Below, piece after piece: positions 1 through 9,380 of a stretch of 64,000 bases of DNA (positions are counted from its first letter, which is position 1; each line of letters begins with the position of its first letter). The stretch lies in NCBI RefSeq assembly GCF_028280385.1, contig NZ_JANQLX010000009.1:186001-250000 (forward strand), in the 5' to 3' direction. This stretch comes from Allomuricauda sp. GTDB taxonomy: Bacteria > Bacteroidota > Bacteroidia > Flavobacteriales > Flavobacteriaceae. A program made the translations under genes and the position numbers. The notes beneath the pieces are model-generated. The model did no database searches. It was not told the DNA's origin and was given only the letters and a program-made list of their open reading frames with translations.

Positions 1-133
1 AAAAGGTATCGGGCAATGTATCATTTACCACTAGGGATTCTAGAATAGTCCCCTTTTTCAACACCATTTGCTGTGCGGAAATACCGTTCACAAAACTAAT
101 TACAACAAGTAGAGTAGCAAGTTTTTTATTCAT
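1..133 (-). CDS. Secreted protein of unknown function, 5' part only
   Basis: The first 44 codons of a minus-strand gene are present, starting at an ATG (133) and running off the left edge. The product begins with a short basic N-terminus (MNKK), a hydrophobic core and an Ala-x-Ala-like end (GISAQQ), which is a Sec signal peptide with likely cleavage before QQM. What follows (MVLKKGTILESL) gives no family. The gene reads away from the Lrp-type regulator behind it, from which it is separated by 70 bp. Function cannot be assigned from this fragment. Confidence 0.65.
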   Translation of the reverse strand, partial: MNKKLATLLVVISFVNGISAQQMVLKKGTILESLVVNDTLPDTF

Positions 134-203
134 ATCCCTTTCACAACAAAAATCTAGCCAAAACGAATGTTTTGCAAGCTCCCTTAAAAATAATCGAAAT
201 TGA

Positions 204-653
204 TCAGTAAACCTTACCTTCTTTTATGGGAGCATCGGAAATTACATCAGATAATACAATATGTGTTCTACATTCTCCATAAACGATCAGCTGATCGATA
301 AATTTTTCCAAATGGGACTGATCTTTCAATACTACTTCCATGATGATGTTTTCATTCCCTGTGATCCTGTAGCAATTGACCACCTCGGTAAATGAATCCA
401 CCTTAGCCAAAAAGGGCTTTAATTTGCCCACAAAAGCCCGTAGCATAATGATGGCCTTTAGTTGATGTCCAGTGAGCGTGTATGAAATTTTGGTGTGGTA
501 TCCTGAAATCACACCCGTATCTTCCATTTTTTTTACCCGATCTGCCACCGCCGGAGGCGTAAGCCCCACAGCACGACCAATGTTTGCAAAAGAGTCGCGA
601 GCATTTTTTTGAAGGCATGCCAAAATCTGCCAATTCAGTTCATCTAACTTCAT
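204..653 (-). CDS. Lrp/AsnC family transcriptional regulator
   Basis: A 149-residue protein of the normal length for the family. It carries an N-terminal winged helix-turn-helix (about residues 4-60; LNWQILACLQKNAR, then the recognition segment around LTPPAVADRVKKM) and a C-terminal RAM ligand-binding domain (about 65-145). These proteins bind amino acids or related metabolites, form octamers and often control a neighbouring catabolic gene. The neighbours are a divergent small hypothetical gene and, beyond it, IcmF, so control of branched-chain acyl-CoA or amino-acid metabolism is possible but is inference only. The start is an ATG with an AT-rich upstream gap of about 120 bp to the divergent gene. 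Confidence 0.93.
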   Translation of the reverse strand: MKLDELNWQILACLQKNARDSFANIGRAVGLTPPAVADRVKKMEDTGVISGYHTKISYTLTGHQLKAIIMLRAFVGKLKPFLAKVDSFTEVVNCYRITGNENIIMEVVLKDQSHLEKFIDQLIVYGECRTHIVLSDVISDAPIKEGKVY

Positions 654-775
654 TGTTAATCAAATGGATTAAAATATTTAATATTCCAAAGAAAATTTAC
701 GTTTTTGCTTTTCTTTCCAAAGTTAAGTTATCTTTTTCAGATGTAATTTTATAGTAGAAAATTGCTCTTGAAAAA

Positions 776-1177
776 ATGGAAAGACATTCTTTAAATTCCC
801 TCGGTATTTATCGAAAATCTTTGGCCTTAAGGGACTTAAGCGAAGCTGTGGCCCAATATTTCTCCTATAACAAGGATTTTCTTTCCCTACGAAAGATCGG
901 AAGTTTCCGGGACGATATTTCCCAATCGCTATTGATTGATGCCGAACAGATTACCAAAGAGGTGGAACTTGCGGCCCTTAGCAATTCCTACTCGGTACGT
1001 ATGCGCAGCCTTACCTTTATCAATATTATGACCAGGAACATCCTAGCCTATTGCAACGGATTGGAACGTGATGGCGTCAAGGAAAAGGAATACCTCAACC
1101 TGTTGCGCAAAGAGATAAAGACGTTTAGGCATTCCTTTAAAAAATGGAGAAAGTCGTTCCAAAACGGAAACGACTGA
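776..1177 (+). CDS. Small helical protein of unknown function
   Basis: A 133-residue, highly charged, apparently all-helical soluble protein without signal peptide or membrane segment. The pattern (amphipathic helices separated by short turns, Arg/Lys-rich C-terminus KTFRHSFKKWRKSFQ) recalls four-helix-bundle proteins, but I do not recognise a named family. It starts at an ATG divergent from the Lrp-type gene and converges on icmF with an 18-bp gap. Possible roles such as RNA binding are speculation based on basic charge only. Confidence 0.7.
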   Translation: MERHSLNSLGIYRKSLALRDLSEAVAQYFSYNKDFLSLRKIGSFRDDISQSLLIDAEQITKEVELAALSNSYSVRMRSLTFINIMTRNILAYCNGLERDGVKEKEYLNLLRKEIKTFRHSFKKWRKSFQNGND

Positions 1178-1195
1178 TTTCACCATGTCCTCCTT

Positions 1196-4100
1196 TTACA
1201 TATTCCTTCTATACTGACCCCCAACTTGGAAAAGGGCATTGGTAATTTGTCCCAACGAACAGATTTTGGCCACTTCCATCAGTTTTTCAAAAATATTCCC
1301 ATTTTGGATCGCGGTTTCCTGAAGTTCGGCGAGTAAAACATCGGCCCGCTTTTTATTCCCACGATGTAGATTTTGCAAGGTGGCAATCTGATATTGTTTT
1401 TCCTCCTCCGTGGCACGAATCACCTCCGCCGGAAGTATGGTAGGGGAACCCTTGGAACTTAAAAAGGTATTTACCCCAATAATGGGATATTCCCCGGTAT
1501 GCTTCAAGGTCTCGTAGTGCAGGCTTTCTTCCTGGATTTTGGACCGTTGGTACATGGTCTCCATGGCGCCTAGCACTCCTCCCCTTTCCGTAATTCGGTC
1601 AAATTCCAACAGCACGGCCTCTTCCACAAGGTCTGTGAGTTCCTCGATGATAAAGGATCCTTGCATGGGATTCTCGTTCTTGGCCAGACCCAATTCCTTA
1701 TTGATAATCAACTGAATGGCCATGGCTCTCCGTACGGATTCTTCGGTTGGGGTGGTAATGGCCTCATCGTAGGCATTGGTATGCAAAGAATTGCAGTTGT
1801 CATATATGGCATAAAGCGCCTGCAAGGTGGTTCGGATATCATTGAAATCTATTTCCTGGGCGTGGAGACTCCGTCCGGAGGTCTGGATATGATACTTTAA
1901 CATCTGCGCCCTGGGGTTGGCACCGTATTTTTCTTTTAGGGCCTTGGCCCAAATTCTTCTGGCCACCCTTCCTATCACCGCATATTCGGGGTCTATTCCG
2001 TTTGAGAAAAAGAAGGAAAGATTTGGCCCAAACTGGTCAATGTCCATTCCGCGACTGAGATAGTACTCCACATAGGTAAATCCATTGGAAAGTGTAAAGG
2101 CCAGCTGGGTTATTGGATTGGCGCCCGCCTCTGCTATATGATACCCAGAAATGGAAACCGAATAGAAGTTTCTCACCTGGTTGGCGATAAAATATTCCTG
2201 TACATCCCCCATCAATCGTAAAGCAAATTCCGTAGAAAAAATGCAGGTGTTCTGAGCCTGGTCCTCCTTCAGGATATCGGCTTGGACGGTACCTCTAACC
2301 TGCTCCAGGGTCTCCTTTTTTATTTGTTGGTACACCTCTACAGGTAGCACGTCATCACCAGTAACCCCCAAAAGCATAAGTCCCAGACCGTTGTTACCTT
2401 CGGGTAAATCACCTGAATATTGGGGGCACTGCATTTTCTTTTGTTCGAAAATCTGCTCCATTTGTTTTTCGACCTGCTTTTCCAGGCCATTTTCCCTAAT
2501 GTATTTTTCGCAGTTCTGGTCAATGGCAGCATTCATAAAAAAGGCCAATAACATAGGGGCCGGACCATTGATGGTCATACTTACCGATGTCATGGGGTTG
2601 CTCAGATCAAAACCGGAATACAGTTTTTTGGCATCGTCAAGACAGCAGATGGAAACCCCAGCATTTCCAATTTTCCCATAGATATCAGGTCGGATGTCGG
2701 GATCATTTCCATAGAGGGTCACCGAATCAAAAGCAGTGGACAATCGTTTGGCGGGCATATCCAAACTCACGTAGTGGAACCGCCTATTGGTACGTTCCGG
2801 ACCGCCTTCCCCGGCAAACATTCTGGTGGGGTCCTCCCCTTCCCTTTTAAACGGATACAAACCTGAAGTAAACGGGAATTCCCCAGGCACATTCTCCTGA
2901 AGGCTCCATTGCAAAAGATCGCCCCAAGCTTTGTACTTGGGTAGGGCAACTTTGGGTATTTGGGTATTGGATAAGGACGCCGTATGGGTCTGAATCTTGA
3001 CTTCCTTACCTCTTACCTTAAAGGCATACGTCTCCGCCCGGTATCGCCCAACTTTTGCCGACCAATTTTGTATGAGCTCCCAGTAATGGGGATTGAGATT
3101 CAATCTTACCTTATCAAACTCCTTTAACAGGAGACCAACCAAATTCCTGTCATTTTCATTTTTCATTTTTTCAAGGACCATATCCTCCTTTAATCCCGAT
3201 TTTGACAGCAATTCCGACTGGCCATTATCCTCATTTATGTCCAGGAGGGAAATCAAAGTAAGGAAAATGCCATACAACCGTTGTGCAATCTTTGCCTGCT
3301 CCACCACAGTGGCATCGTATGCCCTATTGCTTTCTGCAATTTCGGAAAGGTATCGGGTTCGTACAGGAGGAATGATATATATCTTTTCGGACATTTCATT
3401 GGATACCTCGTAACTGGATACCAATGGTGCCTTGGTCTTTTCCACAAGGGTATCCATGACCACTTTGTACAATTGGTTCATTCCGGGGTCATTGAATTGG
3501 GAAGCAATGGTTCCAAAGATGGGCAGGTCTTCTTCTTTTGCATCCCAAAGACCATGATTTCTAGCGTATTGTTTTTTTACATCCCGGAGGGCATCAAGGG
3601 CTCCTCTTTTATCAAATTTGTTGATGGCGACCACATCCGCGAAATCGAGCATATCAATCTTTTCCAATTGGGTAGCCGCTCCAAATTCCGGTGTCATCAC
3701 GTACAATGCAACATCGCTATGGTCCAGGATTTCCGTATCGGATTGTCCAATTCCCGAGGTTTCCAATATGATCAGGTCAAAATTGGCGGTTTTCAAAACC
3801 TCAATGGCCTCAGAAACGTGTTTGGACAAAGCCAGATTGGACTGGCGGGTGGCCAAGGAACGCATATACACCCTATTATCATTGATGGCGTTCATACGGA
3901 TTCTGTCGCCAAGCAAGGCCCCGCCTGTTTTCCTTTTGGAAGGATCAACTGAAATTATTCCGATGTGCTTATCGTCGAAATCATTCAAAAAGCGGCGTAC
4001 CAGTTCATCCACCAAACTGGATTTTCCCGCTCCACCGGTTCCAGTAATTCCGAGCACCGGAATCTTATTTTTTGAAGTTTTGAAGTTGGCCTGGTGCAGT

Positions 4101-4654
4101 TCAAATTCGTCGTGTCTGTTCTCCGCCAAGGAAATTAGCCGGGCCAAAGTATTCACATCCTTGTGCTGCAAAAGGCCGTCCATACGTTGCCCCGAAGGAA
4201 TCTTCAAATCGGGAACCGGAACATCGCATCTTTCCACCAAATCGTTGATCATTCCTTGCAAGCCCATTTCCCTTCCATCGTCCGGGGCATAGATGCGTTC
4301 AATACCATATTGCATGAGATCCTTTATCTCAGCCGGAAGGATAACACCGCCACCGCCTCCAAAAATTTTGATATGACCAGCACCGCGCTCCTGCAACAAA
4401 TCATACATATACCTGAAATACTCGTTGTGCCCACCCTGATAGGAAGTCATGGCAATGGCATTGGCATCTTCTTGAATGGCGCAATTTACCACCTCAGCCA
4501 CACTGCGATCATGCCCCAGATGGATGACTTCCACCCCTGTGGCCTGGATAATTCTGCGCATAATGTTGATGGCTGCATCATGCCCATCAAAGAGCGAGGC
4601 GGCCGTAACGATCCTCACTTTGTTTTTGGGCTGGTAGGGCTTGGATTGTTTCAT
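1196..4654 (-). CDS. icmF: Fused isobutyryl-CoA mutase (methylmalonyl-CoA mutase family)
   Basis: A 1152-residue fusion with the IcmF order: N-terminal adenosylcobalamin-binding domain (about residues 15-150, with LFDGHDAA holding the lower-ligand His), central MeaB-like G-protein chaperone (about 200-430; P-loop GTGGAGKSS and guanine motif NKFD), linker, and C-terminal TIM-barrel acyl-CoA mutase (about 550-1150; [29 protein letters not shown]). The carboxylate-binding Arg of methylmalonyl-CoA mutases is replaced by Gln (KEDQAQNTC) and the matching Tyr by Phe (GLYPFKRE), the known signature of isobutyryl/n-butyryl-CoA mutase rather than methylmalonyl-CoA mutase. It interconverts isobutyryl- and butyryl-CoA in the cytoplasm. 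The ATG at 4654 is preferred over a TTG two codons upstream. Confidence 0.95.
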   Translation of the reverse strand: MKQSKPYQPKNKVRIVTAASLFDGHDAAINIMRRIIQATGVEVIHLGHDRSVAEVVNCAIQEDANAIAMTSYQGGHNEYFRYMYDLLQERGAGHIKIFGGGGGVILPAEIKDLMQYGIERIYAPDDGREMGLQGMINDLVERCDVPVPDLKIPSGQRMDGLLQHKDVNTLARLISLAENRHDEFELHQANFKTSKNKIPVLGITGTGGAGKSSLVDELVRRFLNDFDDKHIGIISVDPSKRKTGGALLGDRIRMNAINDNRVYMRSLATRQSNLALSKHVSEAIEVLKTANFDLIILETSGIGQSDTEILDHSDVALYVMTPEFGAATQLEKIDMLDFADVVAINKFDKRGALDALRDVKKQYARNHGLWDAKEEDLPIFGTIASQFNDPGMNQLYKVVMDTLVEKTKAPLVSSYEVSNEMSEKIYIIPPVRTRYLSEIAESNRAYDATVVEQAKIAQRLYGIFLTLISLLDINEDNGQSELLSKSGLKEDMVLEKMKNENDRNLVGLLLKEFDKVRLNLNPHYWELIQNWSAKVGRYRAETYAFKVRGKEVKIQTHTASLSNTQIPKVALPKYKAWGDLLQWSLQENVPGEFPFTSGLYPFKREGEDPTRMFAGEGGPERTNRRFHYVSLDMPAKRLSTAFDSVTLYGNDPDIRPDIYGKIGNAGVSICCLDDAKKLYSGFDLSNPMTSVSMTINGPAPMLLAFFMNAAIDQNCEKYIRENGLEKQVEKQMEQIFEQKKMQCPQYSGDLPEGNNGLGLMLLGVTGDDVLPVEVYQQIKKETLEQVRGTVQADILKEDQAQNTCIFSTEFALRLMGDVQEYFIANQVRNFYSVSISGYHIAEAGANPITQLAFTLSNGFTYVEYYLSRGMDIDQFGPNLSFFFSNGIDPEYAVIGRVARRIWAKALKEKYGANPRAQMLKYHIQTSGRSLHAQEIDFNDIRTTLQALYAIYDNCNSLHTNAYDEAITTPTEESVRRAMAIQLIINKELGLAKNENPMQGSFIIEELTDLVEEAVLLEFDRITERGGVLGAMETMYQRSKIQEESLHYETLKHTGEYPIIGVNTFLSSKGSPTILPAEVIRATEEEKQYQIATLQNLHRGNKKRADVLLAELQETAIQNGNIFEKLMEVAKICSLGQITNALFQVGGQYRRNM

Positions 4655-4795
4655 TGGCAATTTATGCTGTGTTTTTGCTTTGCAATTTACAGAAAATGCA
4701 GGTTTAAATTGATTTTGTTTCGAATTTTATAAAAATCCATCAGATGCAGGCCAGCTTTTTTTGAATATCATAATTTTATCAGGTCAAAAGTAGAT

Positions 4796-5644
4796 ATGAA
4801 GCTTACTATTTTAATCCATTGCAGTGACCAGCCGGGTATTATCAGTTCGGTTACCCAGTTTATTCATCGGAACAAAGGAAACATCATATACTTGGACCAA
4901 CATGTGGACAAAGAAGCCGGAGTTTTCTTTATGCGATTGGAAAGTGAGTTCGATATGGATTTCCCGCTAAATAAGTTCAAGGAGGATTTTAATCAGGAAT
5001 TGGCGCAGAAATATGGAATGAAATGGGGCGTATTTGAAGATGGCATCAAACCAAAAATGGCCATTTTCGTCTCTAAATATAACCACTGCCTTTACGATTT
5101 GCTCAGTAGGTTTAACTCTGGGGAACTCCAAGTGGATATCCCATTCATTTTGAGCAATCATCCCGACCTGCAATATATCGCTGATCAGTTTGGCATTCCG
5201 TATTATCATGTCCCATTTACAAAGGACATCAGGGAAACAGCCGAGCAGCAGCAATTGGATTTATTGCAGGAGCACGATGTTGACTTTATTGTACTCGCCC
5301 GTTATATGCAAATTGTTTCCCCTAAGGTCATCGATGTTTTTCCCCATAAGATCATCAATATCCATCATTCGTTTCTCCCTGCCTTTGCAGGAGCCAAGCC
5401 CTACCATGCCGCGTTTAAGCGAGGGGTGAAGATTATTGGGGCCACCAGTCATTACGTTACCGAAGAACTGGATGCCGGTCCTATTATTGAACAAGATGTG
5501 ACCACGGTCTCCCATTCCCATTCCATCAAGGATTTTATCGCCAAGGGTAGAGATCTGGAGAAAATTGTGCTTTCCCGAGCGGTTCATTTACATGTGGCAC
5601 GTAAAACCATAGTTTATAACAACAAGACTGTAATTTTTTCGTAA
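4796..5644 (+). CDS. purU: Formyltetrahydrofolate deformylase
   Basis: 282 residues, the family's usual length. An N-terminal ACT domain (about 1-80, LIHCSDQPGIISSVT) precedes a formyltransferase-type catalytic domain (about 85-275) with the HHSFLPAF motif near residue 189 and the catalytic Asp in EELDAGPII near 224. The enzyme hydrolyses 10-formyltetrahydrofolate to formate and tetrahydrofolate, balancing one-carbon units and supplying formate for purine synthesis. It is divergent from icmF and alone in its transcription unit. The start is the ATG at 4796, which begins directly at the ACT strand. Confidence 0.95.
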   Translation: MKLTILIHCSDQPGIISSVTQFIHRNKGNIIYLDQHVDKEAGVFFMRLESEFDMDFPLNKFKEDFNQELAQKYGMKWGVFEDGIKPKMAIFVSKYNHCLYDLLSRFNSGELQVDIPFILSNHPDLQYIADQFGIPYYHVPFTKDIRETAEQQQLDLLQEHDVDFIVLARYMQIVSPKVIDVFPHKIINIHHSFLPAFAGAKPYHAAFKRGVKIIGATSHYVTEELDAGPIIEQDVTTVSHSHSIKDFIAKGRDLEKIVLSRAVHLHVARKTIVYNNKTVIFS

Positions 5645-5713
5645 TTCCGATGTTCTAGGGTTGATTTTTTGGAGTTTAGCTGTAACTTGACTTCAACTAT
5701 AAAACACTGAAAC

Positions 5714-6415
5714 ATGAAACGAATATGCTGTTGCCTTCTCCTATTTCAGTTGGCAGGATGTGCAGAACTACAACAAGTGGTGAACCAGCTGCCACAAGGA
5801 ACCACCATTGGCGATGCCGAAATAGCACAGGCACTACGCGAGGCCCTCAATTTTGGAATTGAGAAACAAGTTAACAAACTAGCTTTGAAAGATGGTTTTT
5901 TCCGAAATGAATTGGTAAAGATTCTCTTGCCAGACGAATTAAAAAAAGTGGACAAAACTTTAAGGGATGTTGGTTTGGGAAATTTGGCCGACGAAGGCTT
6001 ACGGATTTTGAACCGAGCCGCTGAGGATGCGGTGGACCAGGCCATTCCCATTTTCGTGGATGCGGTAAAAGGCATAAGCTTTGCCGACGCACGTCAAATA
6101 TTGCTGGGGTCCGACAATGCTGCGACCTCCTATTTGCAGCGCACTACGGAGACCAAACTATACAATAAGTTCAATCCCGTGATCGAGCAAAGTTTCAAAA
6201 AAGTTGGCGCGGATGTTATTTGGAGCAACATTATCACCAAGTACAATAGTTTGCCCTTAACGGCCGATGTAAATCCGGATTTGACCGATTATACCACAAA
6301 GGAAGCTTTGGACGGGGTATACACCATGATCGCCAAAGAAGAGAAGGAAATTCGTACAAAAATTTCGTCCAGGACCACTGAATTGTTAAAAAAGGTGTTT
6401 GCTTTGCAAGATTAA
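5714..6415 (+). CDS. DUF4197 family lipoprotein
   Basis: 233 residues. It begins with a lipoprotein signal peptide whose lipobox is LAGC (Cys16), followed by a helical domain that matches the DUF4197 pattern: ALREALNFGIEKQV, a region around FRNELVKILLPDEL, and the C-terminal NPDLTDYTTKEALDG stretch. The family is widespread in Gram-negative bacteria and has no settled function. The protein is expected to be anchored in the envelope facing the periplasm. It is 69 bp after purU on the same strand, but the gap leaves open whether they are cotranscribed. A strong terminator lies about 170 bp downstream. Confidence 0.85.
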   Translation: MKRICCCLLLFQLAGCAELQQVVNQLPQGTTIGDAEIAQALREALNFGIEKQVNKLALKDGFFRNELVKILLPDELKKVDKTLRDVGLGNLADEGLRILNRAAEDAVDQAIPIFVDAVKGISFADARQILLGSDNAATSYLQRTTETKLYNKFNPVIEQSFKKVGADVIWSNIITKYNSLPLTADVNPDLTDYTTKEALDGVYTMIAKEEKEIRTKISSRTTELLKKVFALQD

Positions 6416-6777
6416 TTATAAAATTTTCATAATACCGCAATAACTTTCGAGAATTATCGTTATTATCATAACAAAGCAAGACAATTTTAACAAAATCCTA
6501 AAGTTAAATTAACCTTGCCTACAAGGTTAAAACGGAGTTTTGTAGCAAGTTATCTGAGTTAGCATTTTTTTGAGTTAGTTAGTTTAAACCGGTGCGTGCA
6601 CCGGTTTTTTCATGCTTTTAACTTTTACCAATCATTCATTTTTCTTCTCCAGACCTTTATATAAACTGATTTTCGAAAGGTAAACTATTATCGGGATTTA
6701 CGGTTTTTAGTCTTTTTTTAACATTAACGGTTTGTTAAATTGGTAATTTCAAGGGAGGCTAATTCACTAATCAACAC
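6416..6777. other. 362-bp gene-free stretch with two hairpins
   Basis: No coding region is visible. The AT-rich sequence holds a perfect AACCTTG/CAAGGTT hairpin (about 6513-6530) followed after some 60 nt by a GC-rich terminator (6586-6610). An imperfect -7-like box (TAACTTTC) lies near 6440. The segment could be a long 3' untranslated region of the DUF4197 gene or a short non-coding RNA ending at the terminator. The remaining part (6611-6777) is the leader and promoter region of the downstream AraC-type gene. Confidence 0.45.
6586..6610 (+). terminator. Rho-independent terminator
   Basis: An inverted repeat AAACCGGTGC / GCACCGGTTT with a very short loop is followed by a T tract. It ends transcription coming from the DUF4197 gene or from a possible short RNA upstream. 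Confidence 0.8.
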
Positions 6778-8295
6778 ATGGGACGGTTAGGCTACTTTGT
6801 ATTTCTAGTTGTTTTGTCATGCACTAGTTGCATGGCGAGCCTGAACCGCAACAACCTTGAATTAAGCAGGACCCCCTTTAACATTGCCATACAAGATTCT
6901 CTGGATTGGGCAGACTATTACTACAATATCCATCGATTTAACAAAGCCCTGTCCATTTATGAGAAAAATTTATCCAATCCTGAGGTAGATAAAGCCCACG
7001 TTCTAAAACGCATTGCGTTGAGCGAAGCTGCGCTGGAACATCCGGATAAATCCATCCATACCCTGAACGAATATTTGCAGACAGAGTTCAATCCCAATTT
7101 TTTATTGAATGAGGGTTTTGACCCCATTCGGAGGACAGAGGAATTCAAAAATCTTTCGGAACGGGTAATTCCCAAGGTTACTGCATGGTCGCTGGTATAT
7201 TTATTCGTTGCCCTTATCGGGTTTTATGTGGTCTTTTTGATATGTTTCAACCGACAAATCCACCGGCCTTCCAGGATGCTGATTGCGATGTTCATATTTC
7301 TACATTCCTTTTTTATCCTCCATATTTCCATCAATCGTTCCAACTACTACTTTGAATATCCCCATACCTATCTGATGAGCACATGGGCCTCATTTTTGTA
7401 TGGTCCCCTGTTGTATTTTTATTTCAAGTCCACCATACAGAAATACGGTTTCAAATGGCGCGACCTGCTGCATTTGGTTCCCACCATTGTTCTGCTCGGA
7501 TATCTTTCCTATACGGTGTACCTCATCTCTTGTGAAACCAAGATTGAATGGATGTTGGACAGGGTTCAAAATGGGCTAAATCCGCAGGATTCCAGCAAAT
7601 TGGTGTTACTGGTTGTGCTGAAGGTCATTTCTTTGACAGTATACGGCTATTTTATTGGCAGGGTGCACAGACGGGGTAAAAAGGAAAAATTATTGCAGGC
7701 CAAAAATCAGGTCTGGCAAAAAAATGTCTACCATATCCATATACTATATGTGATAACCTATGCCGCTTATGGCCTGTTGATCATCAATAATGTTCAGTCC
7801 GGTTTCTTATATGATATTTCGGTGGCCTCGATGGCGCTAATGGTCATTTACGTTGGCTATTCCGCCAACATACAACCCGATGTCTTCAGCGGAGCTTACG
7901 ATTACACCAACCGTTTGTTTCCAAAATACGAGAAATCCGGTCTTACGCCCAGTTTGTCCCTTGAGCTAAAAGAGAATCTTATCTACTTGTTCGGACACGA
8001 AAAAATCTACAAGGAAAACAATATCAGTTTGGATATGGTGGCCCAAAAACTGAACACCACACGGCACAACACCTCCCAAGTGATCAATGAGCATTTTAAC
8101 GTGGGATTTCATGAATTCGTCAACATGTACCGCATCAAGGAGGCAAAACAATTGCTACTGGAAGATAAATCAAGGAGATTGAACATCATCAACGTGGCCT
8201 ATGAGGTAGGGTATAACAACAAGGTTACCTTCAACAAGGCATTCAAAAAAGATACCCAGCTCACCCCTTCCCAATATCAAAAAAGCCTACTATAA
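6778..8295 (+). CDS. Membrane-anchored AraC-family regulator with TPR-like N-terminus
   Basis: 505 residues. An N-terminal signal or lipoprotein-type segment (FLVVLSCTSC) is followed by a helical repeat region (about 35-110, with YYNIHRFNKALSIYEKNL resembling a TPR). Several hydrophobic segments (about 135-345, probably six or seven) come next, then a cytoplasmic C-terminal AraC double helix-turn-helix (about 385-505; LDMVAQKLNTTRHNTSQVIN and INVAYEVGYNNKVTFNKAFKK). This is a one-component membrane sensor architecture common in Flavobacteriia, where an outer part senses a signal and the tail binds DNA. No target gene is suggested by the convergent neighbour. The LSCTSC cysteine may be a lipobox, which would be odd for a polytopic protein; a plain signal-anchor is the alternative. 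Confidence 0.85.
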   Translation: MGRLGYFVFLVVLSCTSCMASLNRNNLELSRTPFNIAIQDSLDWADYYYNIHRFNKALSIYEKNLSNPEVDKAHVLKRIALSEAALEHPDKSIHTLNEYLQTEFNPNFLLNEGFDPIRRTEEFKNLSERVIPKVTAWSLVYLFVALIGFYVVFLICFNRQIHRPSRMLIAMFIFLHSFFILHISINRSNYYFEYPHTYLMSTWASFLYGPLLYFYFKSTIQKYGFKWRDLLHLVPTIVLLGYLSYTVYLISCETKIEWMLDRVQNGLNPQDSSKLVLLVVLKVISLTVYGYFIGRVHRRGKKEKLLQAKNQVWQKNVYHIHILYVITYAAYGLLIINNVQSGFLYDISVASMALMVIYVGYSANIQPDVFSGAYDYTNRLFPKYEKSGLTPSLSLELKENLIYLFGHEKIYKENNISLDMVAQKLNTTRHNTSQVINEHFNVGFHEFVNMYRIKEAKQLLLEDKSRRLNIINVAYEVGYNNKVTFNKAFKKDTQLTPSQYQKSLL

Positions 8296-8373
8296 GTATT
8301 GAGCATTTTGGTAACCTTCAATCGGGCAGGGTAAAGGTTTATCAGGTTTAGCCCATCTTAAGGCTTGGTGTTA

Positions 8374-8474
8374 TTACCTTTTTAAAGGTAAACAGCCCAA
8401 TAAGCCTCCCAGAATACAAAGGTCTCACTTGTGCATTATTTGAATTAGTCTTCAAAATTAGCATTGGGCTGTTT
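8374..8474. terminator. Bidirectional terminator region with nested inverted repeats
   Basis: Between two convergent genes lies a perfect TTACCTTT/AAAGGTAA hairpin (8374-8391). It is immediately followed by a perfect 12-bp inverted repeat AAACAGCCCAAT (8390-8401) / ATTGGGCTGTTT (8463-8474) with about 61 nt between the arms, then a T tract on the plus strand. It probably ends the AraC-type transcript. The long loop is unusual for a simple terminator. Confidence 0.55.
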
Positions 8475-8979
8475 ATTTTTTTGTGTACAGTCCATCAAAA
8501 GCAGTGGCTGTTACCTTGTCCCCTTCCAATACCTCCCACAATTGCCTTACCGAGCCATCTTTGTTGGCTGTCCACGTTATTCGGTGCACCAAGGTTTGTC
8601 CGTCCTTGGTAAAAGGATCGGAGGATAAAATCATTTGATTGTCCTTCCGGTTTCCTTTTAATTTTAGATAGGCCCCGGTATTGTCGATCCAAAGTTGTTC
8701 CCATTGTTTTGTGGTGGCATTATAAAAATTCAGACTGGTTCCTGTATACCCGGGAGATGCACTGGTCCAGTTTTCACGAATCACACATCCTCCTTCTTCC
8801 TTGCTTATTGTGTTGATGCCTGCCGGTTTTCCATTATTGGAATTGACCACCTGCCATTCCCCGACCCAAAAATCAAAAGCCTTGTATGCATCGGTACAAC
8901 AATTACAGGGATTGCCGTTTTGTGCTGAAAGCATGGTTCCCATAAGGAAAAAGCAACCAAGAAAGATTGAAATTCTCAT
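8473..8979 (-). CDS. Secreted DUF1579-like protein
   Basis: 168 residues with a clear Sec signal peptide (cleavage after MLSAQ). The mature part begins NGNPCNCCTDAYKAFDFWVGEWQV; the FDFWVGEW segment is typical of DUF1579-like secreted proteins with a lipocalin-like beta barrel. A C-x-CC cluster near the mature N-terminus may bind metal or form disulfides. No enzymatic residues are evident. It is transcribed alone, convergent with the AraC-type regulator. The family assignment rests on the motif and is moderate. Confidence 0.75.
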   Translation of the reverse strand: MRISIFLGCFFLMGTMLSAQNGNPCNCCTDAYKAFDFWVGEWQVVNSNNGKPAGINTISKEEGGCVIRENWTSASPGYTGTSLNFYNATTKQWEQLWIDNTGAYLKLKGNRKDNQMILSSDPFTKDGQTLVHRITWTANKDGSVRQLWEVLEGDKVTATAFDGLYTKK

Positions 8980-9185
8980 TTTATCCGCTTTTTGATGTTA
9001 CATATATCCTGCGTTGATATCCAAAATACGTTAAAAAAATCCCAATGATGTAAAGAAACAGCGGGCATCCCCTTACCTCATTGTTAAATTTTAGATAAAG
9101 TACCTGATTTTTAGACCTATACCCTCCCTGTGGGTAGTCCAACCCCCCTTTTTGAACGTATCTTTGTTATAACAAATCTTATAAA

Positions 9186-9380
9186 ATGAAAAATCAGTAT
9201 TGCAAAGTAGGGGCCGTTACCCCGATTACCAGCGGAAACCAAGCGGTGGCCGTTTTGGAATTTAGGTATCAGAAGTTTATTGAAATGGCTGCTGATGCCG
9301 CTTACATCAACACCAGTTTGGGCGAATTCTTCAAGCGCAAGGCCCAGGGCATCAAAAGAGTTTTGGAAAACCTAGCTTAA
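9186..9380 (+). CDS. Small conserved-looking protein of unknown function
   Basis: A 64-residue soluble protein with an N-terminal beta-like part (VGAVTPITSGNQAVAVLEF) and an amphipathic helical C-terminus (FIEMAADAAYINTSLGEFFKRKAQGIKRVLE). A TATCTTTG box at 9159-9166 fits the -7 element TAnnTTTG about 20 bp before the ATG, which supports real expression. The stop overlaps the last codons of the convergent pyrF by 4 bp. No family is recognised. Confidence 0.65.
   Translation: MKNQYCKVGAVTPITSGNQAVAVLEFRYQKFIEMAADAAYINTSLGEFFKRKAQGIKRVLENLA

Noticed and set aside
3281..4292. Two long plus-strand open frames inside icmF
   Set aside because: They are antisense to a fully conserved mutase/G-domain gene and show no domain pattern.
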